Positions 36,530 through 46,068 are shown, counted from the stretch's first letter. The stretch is 64,000 nt of DNA from Calditrichaceae bacterium (GCA_013360445.1 JABWBP010000012.1:40084-104083), one strand, 5' to 3'. Notes: generated by a model from the letters alone, not told the origin. Translations and numbers: made by a program.

Positions 36530-38554
36530 TTACCGGAGCAGGATCATTTTCTTGTGCAAAATGCGATTTCCCGTTTTCAACTGATAAATGTACACACCGG
36601 AAGCAACCGGCTGCCCCCCGTTATCCTGCCCGTCCCAGGAGTAAAGGTGATTTCCCGGGGGCAGCGCTTCATCGACCAGCCTGGCCACTTCTTCACCTAA
36701 AATATTGTAGATGACCAGCCGGGCCTTGCCCGCTTTGGGCAGGGAGAAGGCGATGGCAGTCCGGGGATTGAAGGGATTGGGATAATTCTGCCACAATTCC
36801 AACTGCGCGGGAACGGCGGTAAAAGGATCGAGGGCGACCGGGCCGGCAGTGTTGCTGCGCACGCAGTTCATCACTTCTTTGGTCGCATCGTTCTGGATGA
36901 ACGCGGCGGTGAAGATCATGCTATCCACCCACACCGGGTCAATCGCGTAAGTAAATTCAAACGAGTGAATCCCGATGGTGGTGGGAAGCAAGGTTCCCTG
37001 GGAATTGGGATAGGCGCGGCGGAAGACGTCATAAAAATCCTTTTCCCCGTTGGTTCCCGGCGTGGAGGGATAGTGGATTTCCTTCTCAACCGCGTGCACC
37101 CGCAGGTAGTAATCGCCGGACATCAGGGGCGCGAGGATATTCACCGTAATCTCGGCGCGGATCGAATCGCCGGTTATGCGATGATTGAAGGCGCTTATTT
37201 CAATGGGCGCTCCCATATTCATTCTTTCGGTGTAAGAATTCTGCAGGCTGCCGGGGGTGGTATAGGGGTAAACCGGGTTTTCCACCCCGTCCATAATCAG
37301 GGTGGGAACCGCGCTCACGCCATAGTAAAACCGGCGGTCGTAGCTCTGGGTGGGATTGTGCAAATACATGGGATCGTTGCCCGGCGAGGGCCAGCCCACG
37401 TGGTACTTGATCGCCACCACCTGGTCGCGGTGGTCGGCCACAAACGCGTCGATGGTGGGATTATTGGCGGCGCAGGGGCCGCAGGTGGAGCTGGTCCACT
37501 CTTCGAACAGCACCCTTCGGGGGGTTCCCGGGAAAATAGCCGAATACTGCGACAGACTGTCGTTAGCGGGATTTTCGTCGCCGGATAAAGTCGTGGTGAC
37601 CAGCAAATTGATCGGCGCGCCGGGAGTGATGGTGAGATTCGCGAATGTTACCGTGGCTACCGCGCCGGAAGCCAGCAACAGAACGGATTGAGTGCTTTGA
37701 TATCCCCCGGGAGCAACTTCCAGAATGACATCAAAGGGAGCAATAATATCATTCAATCCCAGGTTAACGATGCTGACCTCCGGGGCCACGGTGTAACTGC
37801 CTGCGCCGGCGGCATAGCTGGTGTCCGGGAGAATGTTATCAATCGACACCGGCATTACATCGCTATTGAACCGCGTTCCGACCATGACATTATCGATGTA
37901 CAAATTGTTTCCATAGCCGTTATAGGTGACAAATGCAAGCGTCGCTTGGGAATAAGCGGCCAGGGAAGAGTCGAACGTCATCCAATCAGTCGGGGCAGAG
38001 GGCACGAACGGAGTGGTAGAAGGCGGGAGGGTTGCCAGGGTAACGCCGCCTTTTTGGAAGAGCGTGATCGGCCAGGTTTGCCCGCCGTCGGTGGAGAGCA
38101 GAACTTTCAGGCAATCCACGTAAGCGGTAGTATATTGCCGGTAGGCCCAGTCGAATTTCAACACGTCGGTAGGCAATAGATCGATGAAAGTTTTGCTGAA
38201 CAGGGTATCGCGCTGGCCGGTATTGCTGTAGCTGTAAAAATCCATCCGGGCGCTTTTGTCGCCTCCAAAACCGGGTCCGTTTGCCCCGATGAACTGCTCA
38301 AAGGTAATGCTGCCGGGGTTGGGATTGACCAGCGACCAGCCCGGGGGAGGAAAAACACCCTCGAACAGTTCCACATTGGAGCCGTCTTCAATGCCGGCCA
38401 GAGGGCCTCTAAGGATTTGCGCCGGCGCCGGGGACAGGCTTTCAAGGCTTTTTTCGGCGGGGGACTTGCAGATCCGCTCCTCCTTTGCATTCACTCCCAA
38501 ACTTGACAATAAAAGGACAAAAAGGAATAACGTCCAGAGATTGCGGCCGTCCAT
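36530..38554 (-). CDS. Omp28-related secreted protein with thioredoxin-like CxxC and T9SS domain
   Basis: 674 residues with AAGGAGG before ATG and a signal peptide (LWTLFLFVLLLSSLGVNA). The N-terminal part (about 50-230) is jelly-roll-like, followed by a CARDB-like stretch. The Omp28 region follows with VLFEEWTSSTCGPCAANNP, where C358 and C361 make a CGPC active-site motif like thioredoxin. The C-terminus is a type A sorting domain (WQNYPNPFNP to HKKMILLR). Omp28 proteins of Porphyromonas are surface adhesins or redox-like; an extracellular disulfide function is plausible but unproven. The Pat-like gene follows 56 bp downstream, probably in one transcript. Confidence 0.88.
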   Translation of the reverse strand: MDGRNLWTLFLFVLLLSSLGVNAKEERICKSPAEKSLESLSPAPAQILRGPLAGIEDGSNVELFEGVFPPPGWSLVNPNPGSITFEQFIGANGPGFGGDKSARMDFYSYSNTGQRDTLFSKTFIDLLPTDVLKFDWAYRQYTTAYVDCLKVLLSTDGGQTWPITLFQKGGVTLATLPPSTTPFVPSAPTDWMTFDSSLAAYSQATLAFVTYNGYGNNLYIDNVMVGTRFNSDVMPVSIDNILPDTSYAAGAGSYTVAPEVSIVNLGLNDIIAPFDVILEVAPGGYQSTQSVLLLASGAVATVTFANLTITPGAPINLLVTTTLSGDENPANDSLSQYSAIFPGTPRRVLFEEWTSSTCGPCAANNPTIDAFVADHRDQVVAIKYHVGWPSPGNDPMYLHNPTQSYDRRFYYGVSAVPTLIMDGVENPVYPYTTPGSLQNSYTERMNMGAPIEISAFNHRITGDSIRAEITVNILAPLMSGDYYLRVHAVEKEIHYPSTPGTNGEKDFYDVFRRAYPNSQGTLLPTTIGIHSFEFTYAIDPVWVDSMIFTAAFIQNDATKEVMNCVRSNTAGPVALDPFTAVPAQLELWQNYPNPFNPRTAIAFSLPKAGKARLVIYNILGEEVARLVDEALPPGNHLYSWDGQDNGGQPVASGVYIYQLKTGNRILHKKMILLR

Positions 38555-38703
38555 ACTTTGGCCTCCTTAATTTTAGGATGGAAGGCGATATCGATTGGAG
38601 TATCTCTTCAGGCAAAACCGCTCCTTCAAAAAAAAATTTCACAAAAAATTACATAGCCACACAGCGTGATTCAAGGGAAATAATAAACAGCACTTCACCC
38701 AAC

Positions 38704-38737
38704 AAAAAAAGCCATTCTCTTTTGAGAATGGCTTTTA
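38704..38737 (-). terminator. Rho-independent terminator of tRNA-Thr
   Basis: On the minus strand the stem aagccattctc / gagaatggctt with an aaaa loop is followed by a run of T's. It begins 8 bp after the tRNA 3' end. Confidence 0.9.
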
Positions 38738-38744
38738 AGCGGAG

Positions 38745-38817
38745 AGCCACCGGCCAGACTCGAACTGGCGACCGACTGATTACGAATCAGTTGCTCTACC
38801 AACTGAGCTACGGTGGC
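38745..38817 (-). tRNA. tRNA-Thr (anticodon CGT)
   Basis: 73-nt cloverleaf read on the minus strand. Acceptor arms GCCACCG / CGGTGGC, D arm with AGCTCAGTTGGTAGAGC, anticodon stem ACTGA / TCAGT with loop TTCGTAA giving anticodon CGT (reads ACG, Thr), and T arm with the GTTCGAGTC loop. Discriminator base T (U). The CCA end is not encoded. Confidence 0.97.
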
Positions 38818-38937
38818 TAAGTTATTGACCGCTGCTCATGCGGCCTTTCCATTTTCGGCGGCGCTAATATACATCTTTACCTGCCCGAAAGTCAAACTGA
38901 GAATTTCCATTTTGCGCAGAATTTTCTTTCTAACCCC

Positions 38938-41778
38938 CTAAAACTCACCCGGCTGAGCATAGCGGGGACCGGGATTCAAGCGCCGCATTTTCTGCAAATA
39001 TTGTTGCGCTTGCGCCTCCTCCCCGTTTTCCTGCAGCATTTTAGTTAGTTCCGGGTAGGCTTTAAAAAAGAAAGGCATGGCGGCAATGGAAGTTTTGAGA
39101 GCGGCGATGGCTTCCCCCCTTTTTCCCGTACCGGCCAGGATCCTGCCCTTAAGGAAGTGAAAACGGGCAATTTCCCCGGCGACCGGTGCGGATTGGTAGA
39201 GATTCTCCAAATCCTTTGCCTTTTCGTGCTTCGGCGCTGCGGTTAGAAGGGATTCCACTGCCGCCAGACTGCGCTCTGCTTCTGTATGTTTTCCCCCCTC
39301 GATCAAACAGGCGAGTAGATCGTTCCACGCTTCCAGCCTGTCCCGCTGCTCTTCCAACACCTCTTGCAAGGCGGTTATACCGCCGGTTGCCTCGCCGGTT
39401 CTGCAGCGCAGCGCAGCCCATTGGCTGCGGGCCTCCCAATTTTGTGGGTCTAATTCCATCGCCATTTGCAGATTTTCCCGGGCTCGCTCGAAGCGGTTTT
39501 GCTGCATTAGCAGTTCGGCGTATTCAACATAAGCGGGGACACTTTTTTTCTTTGCCAGCACTCCGGTCAATATGGTATCGGCTTGCGCAAGATAACCAAG
39601 CTCCCGCTTGCAGGCGGCCAGGCGAACCCGGGCGGAATATAAATTAGGATCGAATTGCAGCGCTTTTTCGTAACTGCGCTGCGCTTCCGGCAACTGGCCG
39701 GAAATTTCCAGGCATTTTCCCGCTTCCAGGTACAGCTCCGGGGCCTCCGGATGCTGCGCGATTCCCTGTTGATAGATCGCCAGCGACGGTTGCAAATCCC
39801 TGTCCCTGATATACAATGCCCGGCCTAACAGGAGCCAGCTTTGCGGAGACGCCGGCTCAACTCCGCCATTCACTCGTGCAGACGGTTTCTCTATCGCCTG
39901 CTGAAGCAGGCTGATAGCCGGGTCCAGGGAATCTTGCAATATCAGCGCATAGGCCAGCGCGTGAAGGGCCGGCATATAACCCGGCTTGGCCTCCAGAACC
40001 TGCCGATAGATTTCCACCGCCCGGTCATTTCTCCCCGCGTAAATGAATTGATTTCCTCTTGATATCTTTGCGGCAAGCAGGTTTTCCCGGGTGTCTTTTT
40101 TGCGAATGAATTCTTCAATCAGGGCGTATAAGCGGGGATCCCTTTTTTTCAACTCTCCCCGGGTATGCCCGTGATAGCCTTTCAAATAAGCTTTTTTGGC
40201 GAGGGAGATATACGCTTCGTATCCTACTGCGAAATATTCGAACTCGTCGCTTTCGGCGTAATCATCTAAGCATCTTTTTTCCGCCAGCGCGCTGTCGAAG
40301 AGGTCTTTGATGCGCTTTTTTTCCGTTTCCGTAAAAGCGTAAATATGCACCTGGTGGGCAAACTCGTGGGCCAGTTCGTAGAAGCGGGAATGAATGGCGT
40401 CCCAAACCGCGCTGATACAGGCGGTGGCGTTCAATCCCCCGTTGCCGCGGATATCATCCCACAAGCGCTGGTCGAAGGTGCGGGTTCCGGCGAGAAATTT
40501 CCGGGCGCTGTCGTCGGTCAATTTTTCATGCAGGGGCAGGAGGTAGAAAGTCGCCCCCGCCTCCTGCAACGCCGGCAGGTAAGCGCCCAACGGCGACACG
40601 GAGGTCTGCACTGAGCGCCGGAAAGCGGCGGGCAGGGTGGAATAATTGCTGAACACCGCCGCCAGGCCGGCAACCGCTGGTTGGGCTTGCAGGCTTTCCC
40701 GCGGGAGCGCAGGGCGGTCGCGGCAAAAATCATCCGCCATCATGGTGAGGGCGCAGAAGACGCCGTTGTGCGCCAGCCCGTAATCCGGATAGATTTGCAG
40801 AACCTTCCGGAAGGCAGCCAAGGCCGAATCCGGCTGGCCGGCCAGCCAATAATTCGAGCCTGATCCCAGGAGCGCCGCAATATCCTGGGAGCCTGCCGAA
40901 AGAGTGGTGTAATCCTTATCCGTCACCCCGCGGCCGTAGAGCTTGTGAGCGTAGGTGTTGTATTCATCGCAGCGAAGCGCGAGGCGCAATTCCCTTCCGG
41001 TGTTGTTCAAATCCCCGGACTTGAAATATATGTACCCCAGGGAGGCATGGGCTTCGGCGTTGAAAAAATCACATTGAAGAGCTTTCTCCAGGTTCTCCCG
41101 GGCCTCCTCATAGTTGAATTCATTGGCGAATATCTTCCCAAGAGCGGTGTAAGCCCGGGAATTTTCCGTATCGAGTTCGAGGGCTTTGCGATATAAGTTT
41201 TTCGCCGCTTCGTCGCGGCCTTCTAAATATTGCAAGGTCGCTTGCAGGCAAAGCGCCTCGGGATTGGCGGGCGCAATTTTTAGAATCTCTTCCGTCTTTT
41301 TACGGGCAGCCTTGAAATCCTCCTTCAGGATCAGCAGCTCGCAAAGGGTAATTTTTATCTCAACATTCCCGGGCGCGGCGGATTCCAACTGCTCAAAGAG
41401 CTTTTCCGCTGCGGGCAGGCGGTAAGTTCGCTGATAGACTTTTCCCAGGATGAATTGCGCTTCCGGATCGCCCGGGTTGACGGTTAGAATATCACTGGCC
41501 GTTTTTTCCGCTTCTTTCCAGGCGCCTTTGCGAAAATACAACTGCATCAGGGAAGCTTTCAGGGGGAGGTTAGCGGGGTCATTTTGCAGCAGGGTTTCCC
41601 GGATATGAATCAGGGAATCCATTTGCTCGAAGCTGTTGATTGGGGATCCGTGGGAAATTTCTTGCAGCGGCGCTTGGGATAACAAGATACCGACAGGGAA
41701 TAGCGAAATAACAAATTTCGCCAAACCCTGAAAGGGTTTAACAAACCATTTTTTGTGAAACCCTTTCAGGGTTTTCAT
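38938..41778 (-). CDS. TPR protein with embedded zinc-metallopeptidase (gluzincin-like) domain
   Basis: 946 residues. Two blocks of tetratricopeptide repeats (about residues 60-310 and 580-930) flank a domain containing YELAHEFAHQVHIY, an HExxH zinc motif at H471-H475. Downstream is ESDEFEYFAVGYEAY, whose Glu would be the third zinc ligand of a gluzincin; the pattern resembles anthrax lethal factor-like/Pro-Pro endopeptidase families. The first ~30 residues include a hydrophobic stretch (FVISLFPVGILLSQ), probably an export signal, but residues 2-19 (KTLKGFHKKWFVKPFQGL) are encoded by a palindromic repeat, so the true start is uncertain. Probably a secreted or periplasmic peptidase with protein-binding arms. 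Confidence 0.8.
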   Translation of the reverse strand: MKTLKGFHKKWFVKPFQGLAKFVISLFPVGILLSQAPLQEISHGSPINSFEQMDSLIHIRETLLQNDPANLPLKASLMQLYFRKGAWKEAEKTASDILTVNPGDPEAQFILGKVYQRTYRLPAAEKLFEQLESAAPGNVEIKITLCELLILKEDFKAARKKTEEILKIAPANPEALCLQATLQYLEGRDEAAKNLYRKALELDTENSRAYTALGKIFANEFNYEEARENLEKALQCDFFNAEAHASLGYIYFKSGDLNNTGRELRLALRCDEYNTYAHKLYGRGVTDKDYTTLSAGSQDIAALLGSGSNYWLAGQPDSALAAFRKVLQIYPDYGLAHNGVFCALTMMADDFCRDRPALPRESLQAQPAVAGLAAVFSNYSTLPAAFRRSVQTSVSPLGAYLPALQEAGATFYLLPLHEKLTDDSARKFLAGTRTFDQRLWDDIRGNGGLNATACISAVWDAIHSRFYELAHEFAHQVHIYAFTETEKKRIKDLFDSALAEKRCLDDYAESDEFEYFAVGYEAYISLAKKAYLKGYHGHTRGELKKRDPRLYALIEEFIRKKDTRENLLAAKISRGNQFIYAGRNDRAVEIYRQVLEAKPGYMPALHALAYALILQDSLDPAISLLQQAIEKPSARVNGGVEPASPQSWLLLGRALYIRDRDLQPSLAIYQQGIAQHPEAPELYLEAGKCLEISGQLPEAQRSYEKALQFDPNLYSARVRLAACKRELGYLAQADTILTGVLAKKKSVPAYVEYAELLMQQNRFERARENLQMAMELDPQNWEARSQWAALRCRTGEATGGITALQEVLEEQRDRLEAWNDLLACLIEGGKHTEAERSLAAVESLLTAAPKHEKAKDLENLYQSAPVAGEIARFHFLKGRILAGTGKRGEAIAALKTSIAAMPFFFKAYPELTKMLQENGEEAQAQQYLQKMRRLNPGPRYAQPGEF
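41723..41774. repeat. Palindromic repeat overlapping the 5' end of the TPR-peptidase gene
   Basis: Arms aaaccctgaaagggttt (41723-41739) and aaaccctttcagggttt (41758-41774) are inverted copies, and each is itself nearly palindromic. The element encodes most of the predicted residues 2-19 of the minus-strand protein. Confidence 0.85.
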
Positions 41779-41797
41779 CGAATGTGGTTTCCTGTTT

Positions 41798-41826
41798 CCC
41801 AGGGTTCGCCTGCGCCGAACCCTGGG
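41798..41826. repeat. Palindromic repeat (cccagggttcg type)
   Basis: 11-bp perfect arms cccagggttcg and cgaaccctggg with a 7-nt loop, just upstream of the TPR-peptidase gene. A smaller AT-rich inverted pair (ataatat / atattat, 41829-41855) follows. Confidence 0.8.
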
Positions 41827-41929
41827 CTATAATATTTAACCGCTTCGCGATATTATTTGTAAAAGCAACCGTCTTGCTGTGGCAAAGACTGCTTGCTGAA
41901 TATACTCAACCAGGTAAGACTTGCTTTTT

Positions 41930-42005
41930 GGTGTTATAGTGCTCATGTGTTCGAGTAACTTAAGCACTTAAACACTGGAACACCATAACACTCTAACACA
42001 AACTC
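41930..42005. repeat. Intergenic word-repeat cluster, both orientations (gtgttatagtgctcatgtg)
   Basis: Forward words (ggtgttatagtgctcatgtgt) are followed by reverse forms (taagcacttaaacactgg, aacaccataacactctaac). Related to the cluster at 30066-30180. Confidence 0.8.
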
Positions 42006-42022
42006 TGTTAGCTGTTTCCCCT

Positions 42023-43903
42023 TCACCTCACCACCATCATCTTCCGGCTTATCTTTGTTCCTGCGGGGCCTAAGAGGGTGCAAAAATAGATGCCGCTGGG
42101 AACCGGGAGACTGTTTCCGGCGGTCCCGTCCCAGGAGAGGGAGTGTTCTCCCGCCGCTTTCCGGCCCGCGGCAAGGGTTCTGGTCCGGCGGCCCCACAGG
42201 TCGTAAATCTCCAGGGAGATGGTCGCCGGGGCGGGCAGGTAATAGCGAATCACCGTTTCCGCGTTGAAGGGATTGGGAAAATTGGGGAATAATTGAAACG
42301 ATTGCGCGAGCGGTGCGCCCGGCTCTTCCCCGAGTCCGGTAGGCGGGTTTACCTGCAACCGCCATTCCACGGCATCCACCATCAGGTACTCGGGATCGCT
42401 CAATACCAGGTCGGTGGAATCGAAGATTACCGCCATTACCTCGTAAACGCCGGTGCTCGCAGGGGTAAAAGAGAAGCTGTCGCTGGCCGCCCCGCCCAGG
42501 GGATTTCCGTTGAGATACCAGTGGGTCCGCAGTTGATGAGAGGCCGGCGTTAACGGGGTTACCCAAAATTCCTGGGTCTGGCCGAGTTGGATGGTGGGGT
42601 TCCCGGGCGGAAAAAAGTCATCGCACAGCAGCACCCGGGCATTGACGGTTTTTGCCAATTGCTCCCGGCAGACCACGCAGAAATTATCCATCAGGGTATT
42701 CATGGTGCATTCATTGTAGGTGGGGCGGTAATAATTCGTCCAACTGCATCCCTGAAAAGCCCCCACGCCGGGGGAACCGGCAATGATCCAGGGTTCCCAC
42801 TGGGGGTGCAGATTATCAGTATCGCAGTTGCAGCCGGAAACGCTCCCGGGTTGATTGCCATAAAGATATTCGTCTAAGAGGTATCCGAAGCTGTGCCCGA
42901 ATTCGTGGTTGAACACCCACTTGCCCCACGCGCCGTTATAAGAAATACTGATCGCCCCCCCCGCCCCGCCGTACACCGGATCGTTTACCAGCACGATGAT
43001 CTTATCATAAAAAGGCAGCGTGGCATTGGCGATGGCGTAAACCGTATCCTCATCCAAGCAGATCAGGCGGGGGGTGTTATAGCAGTTGTAATAAGCGCCT
43101 AAGGCGGTATTGCGGTAAACCGGGGGATTCGCTTCCGGGTGATCCGCGCCGCGCTCCGCGGAGATGACATAGATCAAATGCACGTTGAAATAGGATTGAT
43201 ACTCATCGTACGGGGAGGTGCTGAACAGGTGATCGGTAAATTCGATCACGTCGTTGCGGAACAGGGCAGTATCCGCGCTGATGTAGCCATCTCCCATGAA
43301 CAGCAGGTCGATGCGGTTATCGGGGTCGCCGTTGTAGATCAGGGTTTCCGTATCCCAGGGGAGCGCCGGGGAGGGAGAAGCGCCCCGGGCAGCGCGAAGC
43401 AGCTCCGGCAGACCGGTTTGGTAGAGAGTCTGATCCTCCGGCGAGAGGAGCCGGAATCCGGCCGCATCGTTGAGCAAGGGCAATCTCAGGCTTATGGAAG
43501 CCCGATCAGAGAACAGAAATCCCCCGGAAAGTTTTTCCGTGGCCGGATCGACCTCATCATAGAACCGTACCCGGGGATCCCGGAAGCTTTCGCTGTATAG
43601 CGCGATTCCGCTGGCATCAATCAACTCCGCCCGGCACCAGTTGCCTTCCAGAATGTAAGAGCGGGTGGAAACTTTTCCCGGGTAGATCGCTGCTTTCAGC
43701 AGGGAAGCGGATTGATCCTCAAAACTGAAAAGCAGTTCCAGGAATTGCGCTTCCCCGGGCGCGGATGCTTTTTCGGGCTGAATTTTCGCCGGGTTTACCT
43801 GCCCGACTGATGGCAGGCGGGCCTGCCCGAAAGCAAGATGCAGCAGGCCATAAAGGAAGATGGCCGTGAGCCGGAGTGCATGGTTCGTAAAAGAAAGTTC
43901 CAT
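42023..43903 (-). CDS. Secreted M64 (IgA-peptidase-like) metallopeptidase with T9SS domain
   Basis: 626 residues with a signal peptide (LTAIFLYGLLHLAFGQA). The catalytic domain (about 200-420) begins with the family phrase NRIDLLFMGDGY and contains FNHEFGHSFGYLLDEY, zinc motif HExxHxxGxxxDE with H333, E334 and H337. It is cysteine-rich afterwards (GCNCDTDN, CSWTNYY, CTMNTLMDNFCVVCREQ). An Ig-like segment (about 430-520) leads to a type A sorting domain (FPNFPNPFNAETVIRYYLP to SRKMMVVR), slightly divergent from the usual NYPNPFNP. M64 members include immunoglobulin-cleaving enzymes of gut Clostridium, but here the substrate is probably environmental protein. It lies 23 bp from the next upstream cargo gene. 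Confidence 0.92.
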   Translation of the reverse strand: MELSFTNHALRLTAIFLYGLLHLAFGQARLPSVGQVNPAKIQPEKASAPGEAQFLELLFSFEDQSASLLKAAIYPGKVSTRSYILEGNWCRAELIDASGIALYSESFRDPRVRFYDEVDPATEKLSGGFLFSDRASISLRLPLLNDAAGFRLLSPEDQTLYQTGLPELLRAARGASPSPALPWDTETLIYNGDPDNRIDLLFMGDGYISADTALFRNDVIEFTDHLFSTSPYDEYQSYFNVHLIYVISAERGADHPEANPPVYRNTALGAYYNCYNTPRLICLDEDTVYAIANATLPFYDKIIVLVNDPVYGGAGGAISISYNGAWGKWVFNHEFGHSFGYLLDEYLYGNQPGSVSGCNCDTDNLHPQWEPWIIAGSPGVGAFQGCSWTNYYRPTYNECTMNTLMDNFCVVCREQLAKTVNARVLLCDDFFPPGNPTIQLGQTQEFWVTPLTPASHQLRTHWYLNGNPLGGAASDSFSFTPASTGVYEVMAVIFDSTDLVLSDPEYLMVDAVEWRLQVNPPTGLGEEPGAPLAQSFQLFPNFPNPFNAETVIRYYLPAPATISLEIYDLWGRRTRTLAAGRKAAGEHSLSWDGTAGNSLPVPSGIYFCTLLGPAGTKISRKMMVVR

Positions 43904-43925
43904 TTCACAACTACCTTTTTGATCC

Positions 43926-44897
43926 CTATTTCATGAAAACAAGCTTCTTAGCATCAGAAAATGCCCCGGCGCTCATCCGGTAGAAATATACGCCGGAGGA
44001 TACCGTGTTGCCGCTGTTATCTGTACCGTCCCAGGCCACGGTATGGCTGCCCGCGGGATAGCGCTGGCTGGCCAGGGTTTTCACCACCTGCCCGGCCAGG
44101 TCATAGACCGCAATATGAACGGCCTCAGAAGTGGGCAGGCTGAAGCGGATTGTGGTGGATGGGTTGAAGGGATTGGGATAATTCTGCTGCAACGAAAAAT
44201 CGGCAACCGCCGGATTCAAATCCCCCGGTTCGATGGGAACGCTCTCGTAAGTAACCACTTCGAAATCGTCGTAGGTAACAGTGGCATTATCCAGATACCA
44301 TCCCCCCACCTGAATTCCCGGCCAGAGGGTTCCCATGGAGAGGGTATCCAGGTATTCCAAAGCCCAGGTCTGCGGTTCAAACGGCCCGGTCCATACCTTT
44401 ACCCGCAGACTGTCTCCCATGGCCTGAACCAGCACTTTCATGTTCTGCCCGATCTGGATAGCGCTCAGCCCGGTCACCCAGGCAATGTACTCCGCCGCTG
44501 CCGGGTATTCTCCCCGCAGCAGGTAAAGCCCGCCGTTGGAGGGATACAAATCGACGATCCAGTAAACCGCCCCATCGTCGCGGAAATTGATGGTACTGGC
44601 CGGAGTGCCGCTTCCTTCGATTCGAGCCATGTAATAAATCCCGTAATGCGTGCCCAGCAGGCCGGATTGGGTGGTGTCTCCCAATGTAGAGGCCCAGGCG
44701 TCGTTGAAGGGCAGGCCTGGCGATAACACGAACTCCTCGTTGACCACTGCCCCGGAACCGACCGCCACGGTCCATTCCCAGTTGGTAGTATAATTGCCGT
44801 CCGAGAAATCATCGGTCCAGAGGGTGGTCTGGGCAAAAAGATTTAAAGAGAGCAGTAAAACTGCCCCGCTCAAAACGAACCTTAACAAAGATTTCAT
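43926..44897 (-). CDS. Small secreted T9SS cargo protein, lectin-like
   Basis: 323 residues, AGGAGG before ATG, signal peptide MKSLLRFVLSGAVLLLSLNLFAQ. Residues about 25-215 form a beta-rich domain (LWTDDFSDGNYTTNWEW ... VTYDDFEV) resembling concanavalin A-like/LamG folds seen in carbohydrate-binding proteins. Residues about 225-323 are a textbook type A sorting domain (LQQNYPNPFNPSTTIRFSLP to AKKLVFMK). No catalytic residues are recognised. It is probably co-transcribed with the M64 peptidase (23 bp apart). Confidence 0.85.
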   Translation of the reverse strand: MKSLLRFVLSGAVLLLSLNLFAQTTLWTDDFSDGNYTTNWEWTVAVGSGAVVNEEFVLSPGLPFNDAWASTLGDTTQSGLLGTHYGIYYMARIEGSGTPASTINFRDDGAVYWIVDLYPSNGGLYLLRGEYPAAAEYIAWVTGLSAIQIGQNMKVLVQAMGDSLRVKVWTGPFEPQTWALEYLDTLSMGTLWPGIQVGGWYLDNATVTYDDFEVVTYESVPIEPGDLNPAVADFSLQQNYPNPFNPSTTIRFSLPTSEAVHIAVYDLAGQVVKTLASQRYPAGSHTVAWDGTDNSGNTVSSGVYFYRMSAGAFSDAKKLVFMK

Positions 44898-44937
44898 TTA
44901 AATGCCTCCTGAATTATGGTTGGGTTTAAATTAGTTT

Positions 44938-45050
44938 TCAGCGGCCAGCTTTCAGCCGTCAGTGATCAGTTCTCAGCCGTCCGTTTTGAGGGAGTAACTC
45001 TCCAAAGTACGCTTCCAGATTGCTGATAGCTGATAGCTGACGGCTGACCT
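44938..45050. repeat. Intergenic word-repeat cluster, both orientations (cagctttcagccgtcagtg)
   Basis: Copies of cagctttcagccgtcagtga and tcagttctcagccgtccg are followed after ~60 bp by gctgatagctgatagctgac and ggctgacc in opposite sense. It abuts the stop codon of the PorV-like gene. Confidence 0.8.
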
Positions 45051-45051
45051 C

Positions 45052-46068
45052 TCAGAAGCTAAAATTCACAGAAAAAGTATCCACCCGGTCAAACACTCCC
45101 AGGTCCGAGTAGGCGTAATCGACGCGCAAGTAAAAATTGTCGATTCGGGTTTGCAGCCCCAGGCCCAGGGTCAATCCCTCTTCCTGGTAGTTAAACTTAT
45201 AACCGGCCCGCAGCGCCAGAATGTCGCGGATCCAGTTTTCGCTCCCTAAGTGGATTCGCTCCGAGTAATCATTGAAATGGAGGCCATCGAGGGCGATCCT
45301 CGATTTCAGGCTTTTCAGATTCAGCAAGTCGTAGGTCAATCCACCGGAAAAGCGCAGCGGAAGCGGAAAGCTGGCGAATTCCCTTTCCTGGGAAAGCATG
45401 GTGTTGGTTCCGGCAACCACCTCGGTATTTTGGTACGCGCCGCCAAATCGCAAATCCTGCCCGAAGTTGCTGATGGCGAAAGAAATGCTCAGGCTGTAAA
45501 ACCCGGTGCGGTATTGGGTGCCGATATCAAAGGCAATCCCCCGGGCATGGTAGGTGTAAATCTGCTCATCAATGTATTTGACGGTGATCCCCACCGCGAA
45601 AGCATCCGTTAAATTGCGGGCATAGGACAGGCCGATGGCCAGGTCGCGATAGGTGAACATTTCCCCGGTGCCTTCCTGCTGCTGGGTGGTGGTCACTTCC
45701 ATATCCGGGGCGCCTAACTGCACGAATGAAAGCGCGAAGACCCCTACCCCACCCCAGTGATGCGCATACGAGAGCGCGTCGTGGCGAATATCGGCGATCC
45801 AGGAGAGGTGGGAAAAATCAACATCGCGTTTCTCGATCTTTGCCAGCCCGGCGGGATTCCAGAAGGCCGCCCCGGCGCTATTGGCCATTCCGATGTAGGC
45901 CCCTCCCATTCCGTTGGCCCGCGCGCCTACGCCTAACTTCAGGAACTGCGCCCCGGCGGTTCCCACCTTGTCGAAATCCGACTGCGCCGGAGAAAAATGG
46001 GTTAGCAGAAACAACAACAAGCAAGTTACCAGGACAAGATTGGCGGCGGATGCCTGTAAAATTCCCAT
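45052..46068 (-). CDS. PorV/PorQ family outer-membrane protein
   Basis: 338 residues from the ATG at 46068, which yields a signal peptide (MGILQASAANLVLVTCLLLFLLTHFSPAQS). The mature start is diagnostic: GTAGAQFLKLGVGARANGMGGAYIGMANSAGAAFWNPAGLAKI. The rest is a FadL-like beta-barrel ending in an aromatic strand (VDTFSVNFSF). PorV shuttles T9SS cargo to the sortase-like attachment complex; PorV/PorQ paralogues are often encoded next to specific cargoes. The frame is open upstream to 46200 and would overlap the preceding gene's stop (TGATG). However, that extension runs through a palindromic repeat and reads as nonsense, so translation may be coupled or may re-initiate at 46068. Confidence 0.88.
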   Translation of the reverse strand: MGILQASAANLVLVTCLLLFLLTHFSPAQSDFDKVGTAGAQFLKLGVGARANGMGGAYIGMANSAGAAFWNPAGLAKIEKRDVDFSHLSWIADIRHDALSYAHHWGGVGVFALSFVQLGAPDMEVTTTQQQEGTGEMFTYRDLAIGLSYARNLTDAFAVGITVKYIDEQIYTYHARGIAFDIGTQYRTGFYSLSISFAISNFGQDLRFGGAYQNTEVVAGTNTMLSQEREFASFPLPLRFSGGLTYDLLNLKSLKSRIALDGLHFNDYSERIHLGSENWIRDILALRAGYKFNYQEEGLTLGLGLQTRIDNFYLRVDYAYSDLGVFDRVDTFSVNFSF

